This document shows positions 62,192-64,000 of a stretch of DNA of 64,000 nucleotides, one piece after another. Position numbers and translations under genes: made by a program. This stretch comes from KBS50 sp042434095. GTDB lineage: Bacteria; Actinomycetota; Actinomycetes; Mycobacteriales; Micromonosporaceae. Location of the stretch: positions 558,001 to 622,000 of the forward strand of contig NZ_JBHLUE010000026.1 of assembly GCF_042434095.1 (NCBI RefSeq). Direction: 5' to 3'. The notes under the pieces were generated by a model. That model made no database searches and was not told where the DNA came from. It saw nothing but the letters and a program-made list of their open reading frames with translations. Position 1 is the first letter of the stretch. Every line of letters begins with the position of its first letter.

Positions 62192-63074
62192 TCCGGTACG
62201 GCGCCGCAACGGCTGCCAGCTGCGCGGCGTACCACCGGGGGTTGCTGGTGCTGCCCACCAGCCGGCTCGTCCCGGCGGTCAGCGGCTCGACCCGGCCGAG
62301 GGCCCGGGGGAGGCATCGGCTGACCGCCTCGGCGGGCGCCTCGATGACCAGCTCGGTCTCGTACTCCCAGCCCACCGCCAGGTGCTCCTCCAGCATGGCG
62401 ACCGGGTCCAGCTCGGCCGGCGGCTCGAAGGCGCCGTCCAGCGGCTCCACCCCGCGCACCCGGTCGATCCGGTAGGCCCGCCGGGCGTCGTTGCGGTGCG
62501 TCCGGCACAGCAGGTACCAGCGGCCGTGCCGGACGACCACCGCCCACGGATCGACCTCGACCAGCCATTCCGAGCCGGCCTCCGAGCGGTAGTCGAGGCG
62601 TACCGGCCGGTGCTCGGTGCAGGCCCGGACGAGGGCCGTGGTGGTCTCCCGGTCGGGCCGGGCGGCGGAGCGGTCCGGCGCCGGCGCGGTGGCGCGGCGG
62701 ACCGTCTCGGCCTCCGCGGCCACCGGCGCCGGCAGGGCCCGGATCAGCTTGCCGAGCGCGCTGCCCACCGGATCGGTCGGGTCGCTCGCGTCATGGTGAC
62801 CGTCCAGCACGGCCATGACCAGGCCGAGGGCCTCGGTGGCGCTGAACACCAGCGGCGGCAGCCGCAGACCGCGGCCGACGCGGTAGCCGCCGAACGGCCC
62901 CCGCGCGGACTCGATGGGGATGCCGGCCTCGCGCAGGATGCCGACGTACCGTCGGGCGGCCCGTTCCGAGACGCCGAGCTTGTCGCCGAGTCGCTCGGCG
63001 CTGATCCCCGGCGCGCCCTGGATCAGCTCGAGGGCCAGCAGCGCCCGGGCCGTGGGGCTCGCGTCGGGCCTCAT
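62115..63074 (-). CDS. WYL-domain (YafY/DeoR-like) transcriptional regulator
   Basis: A 319-residue regulator: an N-terminal helix-turn-helix (about 10-60: LLALELIQGAPGISAERLGDKLGVSERAARRYVGILREAG), GGYRVGRG linker, then a WYL domain (about 140-230; RHGRWYLLCRTHRNDARRAYRIDRV) and a C-terminal WCX-like part. Such proteins bind nucleic-acid or nucleotide ligands and often regulate stress or immune loci. The ATG at 63074 has AGGA upstream; a GTG one codon earlier is in frame. Its target is unknown; the divergent GNAT remnant might once have been one. Confidence 0.9.
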   Translation of the reverse strand: MRPDASPTARALLALELIQGAPGISAERLGDKLGVSERAARRYVGILREAGIPIESARGPFGGYRVGRGLRLPPLVFSATEALGLVMAVLDGHHDASDPTDPVGSALGKLIRALPAPVAAEAETVRRATAPAPDRSAARPDRETTTALVRACTEHRPVRLDYRSEAGSEWLVEVDPWAVVVRHGRWYLLCRTHRNDARRAYRIDRVRGVEPLDGAFEPPAELDPVAMLEEHLAVGWEYETELVIEAPAEAVSRCLPRALGRVEPLTAGTSRLVGSTSNPRWYAAQLAAVAAPYRIIRCAELRAAVRDLGRRTLAAAGED

Positions 63075-63130
63075 CACGTCCTCACCGATGCGGAAGCGGA
63101 ATGTCCGGAACCCACCCTAGCCGCTGCGGC

Positions 63131-63408
63131 ATGGCGCAGGACGCCGCGCCGCCGGCCGACCCCCGGCGGGCCGGTTCCCGGCAGGCCGATTCCGGGGCGA
63201 CCGACCCCGGGCCGGCCGATTCCCGGCCGGCCGCGGACACGGTCCGGATCGTGCCGGCCAACCAGGCGTCCCGGTCGGACCTGGCGGCGATCTTCGGGAC
63301 GGCCGACGCGGGCGACTCCCAGTGCCAGTGGTTCAAGCTGACCGGCGCCGCATGCGCGGGCCTCGAGGCGTACCCGATGCTCACCCGCTCGGGCGCCGGC
63401 CCTCGCCG
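63131..63408 (+). pseudogene. Internally deleted GNAT acetyltransferase remnant
   Basis: From 63131 an open frame gives an Ala/Asp/Pro-rich lead-in and then DTVRIVPANQASRSDLAAIFGT, with QCQWFKL further on (to about 63339). This is the opening of a GNAT subfamily. It is followed directly by CAGLEAYPMLTRSG (63352-63393), which resembles a motif that normally lies about 90 residues further on. The acetyl-CoA binding core is missing. After that the frame stays open, but the sequence is antisense to the next gene. No ribosome site is evident. It looks like a gene that has lost its middle by an in-frame deletion. Confidence 0.5.
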
Positions 63409-63430
63409 GCTGGCTGGCGGTTCCGGCTGG

Positions 63431-64000
63431 CTAGCGGTTCCGACGGGCCCGGGCCAGGCCCGCGATCAGCAGACCGATCCCGACCAGCCCGATCGCGCCC
63501 GCGGCCAGCAGCACCGGCCGGGCCCGGTGGGCGCCGGCGGCGCCCGGGCGCGCCGCGGGGGTCCGCGCGCCGGCGCCGTCCCGACCGGCCGGTGCGGCGG
63601 CACCGGTACGACCGGCGGCCGGCGTCGGCAGCGGATAGCGCAGGATCTCCGGCCGGGTCCCCGGCGGCTGGTCGGCGGTCTCCGAGACGGTCAGCAGCGA
63701 CCGCCCGTCCCGGCTGTAGGTGACCGACTCGCCCTGCGGCTCGTCCGGCAGCGGGACGATCCGCGGCGTGCCGCGGGTCAGCGCCGCCACCACGTCGCCG
63801 TCCGGAACGTCGAACTCGAACGCGTCGGAGTACGTGCGCAGCACCACCCGCCGGCCGTCCGGGGCGGTGGCCCCGCCGGTGATCAGGGCGCGGCCGAAGA
63901 TGGAGAACGGGTTGCTGGTGGTGGTGGCCGGCAGGTCCACCCGGCCCAGTTGGGTCAGCGGCGCGGTGGCGCCGGCCCGCGGCGCGGTGGCCGGGGCGTA
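63431..64000 (-). CDS. Membrane-anchored protein, C-terminal part (runs off the window)
   Basis: The C-terminal 189 residues of a larger protein; the frame is open to the window edge at 64000. The visible part has PFSIFGRALITGGATAPDG, VVLRTYSDAFEFDV and YSRDGRSLLTVSE, repeating beta-strand patterns like a beta-propeller or WD40-like repeats, then an Ala/Pro/Gly-rich linker and a final transmembrane helix (VLLAAGAIGLVGIGLLIAGLA) with an Arg-rich end. The N-terminus, possibly with a signal peptide, is outside. Function is unknown. Confidence 0.78.
   Translation of the reverse strand, partial: YAPATAPRAGATAPLTQLGRVDLPATTTSNPFSIFGRALITGGATAPDGRRVVLRTYSDAFEFDVPDGDVVAALTRGTPRIVPLPDEPQGESVTYSRDGRSLLTVSETADQPPGTRPEILRYPLPTPAAGRTGAAAPAGRDGAGARTPAARPGAAGAHRARPVLLAAGAIGLVGIGLLIAGLARARRNR

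Overview
The window comes from a very GC-rich actinomycete. Codon third positions are almost all G or C, starts are often GTG or TTG, many genes are joined by 4-base ATGA/GTGA overlaps, and many secreted enzymes carry CBM2 or ricin-type modules. Several proteins match families known mainly from Streptomyces and Micromonosporaceae (SCO2521-SCO2525 types, LtrA, SGNH lipoproteins). A Micromonosporaceae member is my best guess, but it is inference. I saw no rRNA, tRNA, CRISPR array, insertion sequence or phage gene. A degraded GNAT gene lies near the right end.

Left part (1-14.2 kb): a giant hybrid kinase/receiver/PP2C phosphatase/anti-sigma kinase with a coupled STAS protein (partner-switching signalling); a lipoprotein/ATP-grasp/DUF350 operon resembling enterobacterial yjfM-yjfC-yjfL; then an alcohol/acyl-CoA catabolic island. 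That island has ADH and ALDH on one strand, and acyl-CoA dehydrogenase, MaoC hydratase and acyl-CoA ligase on the other, around a TetR regulator. Two copies of one 21-bp operator-like sequence sit in front of its transcription units.

Middle part (14.2-32.1 kb): a secreted nuclease-like protein, a secreted TIM-barrel hydrolase, a repeat-rich gene-free stretch with an 87-bp palindrome, an MFS transporter and a YbaK protein. Next comes an operon of nine genes that looks like a Pel / galactosaminogalactan-type exopolysaccharide locus: Agd3-like deacetylase, PelF-like glycosyltransferase, polytopic membrane protein, nucleotidyltransferase, two epimerases, UDP-sugar dehydrogenase, GH114-like galactosaminidase and a PelA-hydrolase-like protein. 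Several of its genes carry in-frame GC-rich minisatellites.

Carbohydrate-degradation part (32.2-45.9 kb): KatE-type catalase with a stress-sigma-like promoter, GH18 chitinase with ricin-type lectin, GH11 xylanase with CBM2, SGNH lipoprotein, kynureninase, an ECF sigma factor translationally coupled to a secreted discoidin/beta-helix protein, a divergent ROK regulator, and a CBM2-GH54 arabinofuranosidase. Chitinase and xylanase share a CGAAAG motif just upstream of a TTGACA -35 box.

Right part (46.1-64 kb): a small membrane-anchored protein, then the conserved but functionally unknown SCO2525-2524-2523-2522-2521 type module (methyltransferase, helical protein, variant P-loop protein, two unknowns). 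Immediately next to it is a 1,417-residue DUF4062-NACHT-HEAT protein that looks like a STAND-type sensor or anti-phage protein. The remainder is ordinary accessory content: LtrA, M55 aminopeptidase, AadA-like nucleotidyltransferase, small unknowns, a desaturase, a WYL regulator, a GNAT remnant and a membrane-anchored protein that runs off the end.
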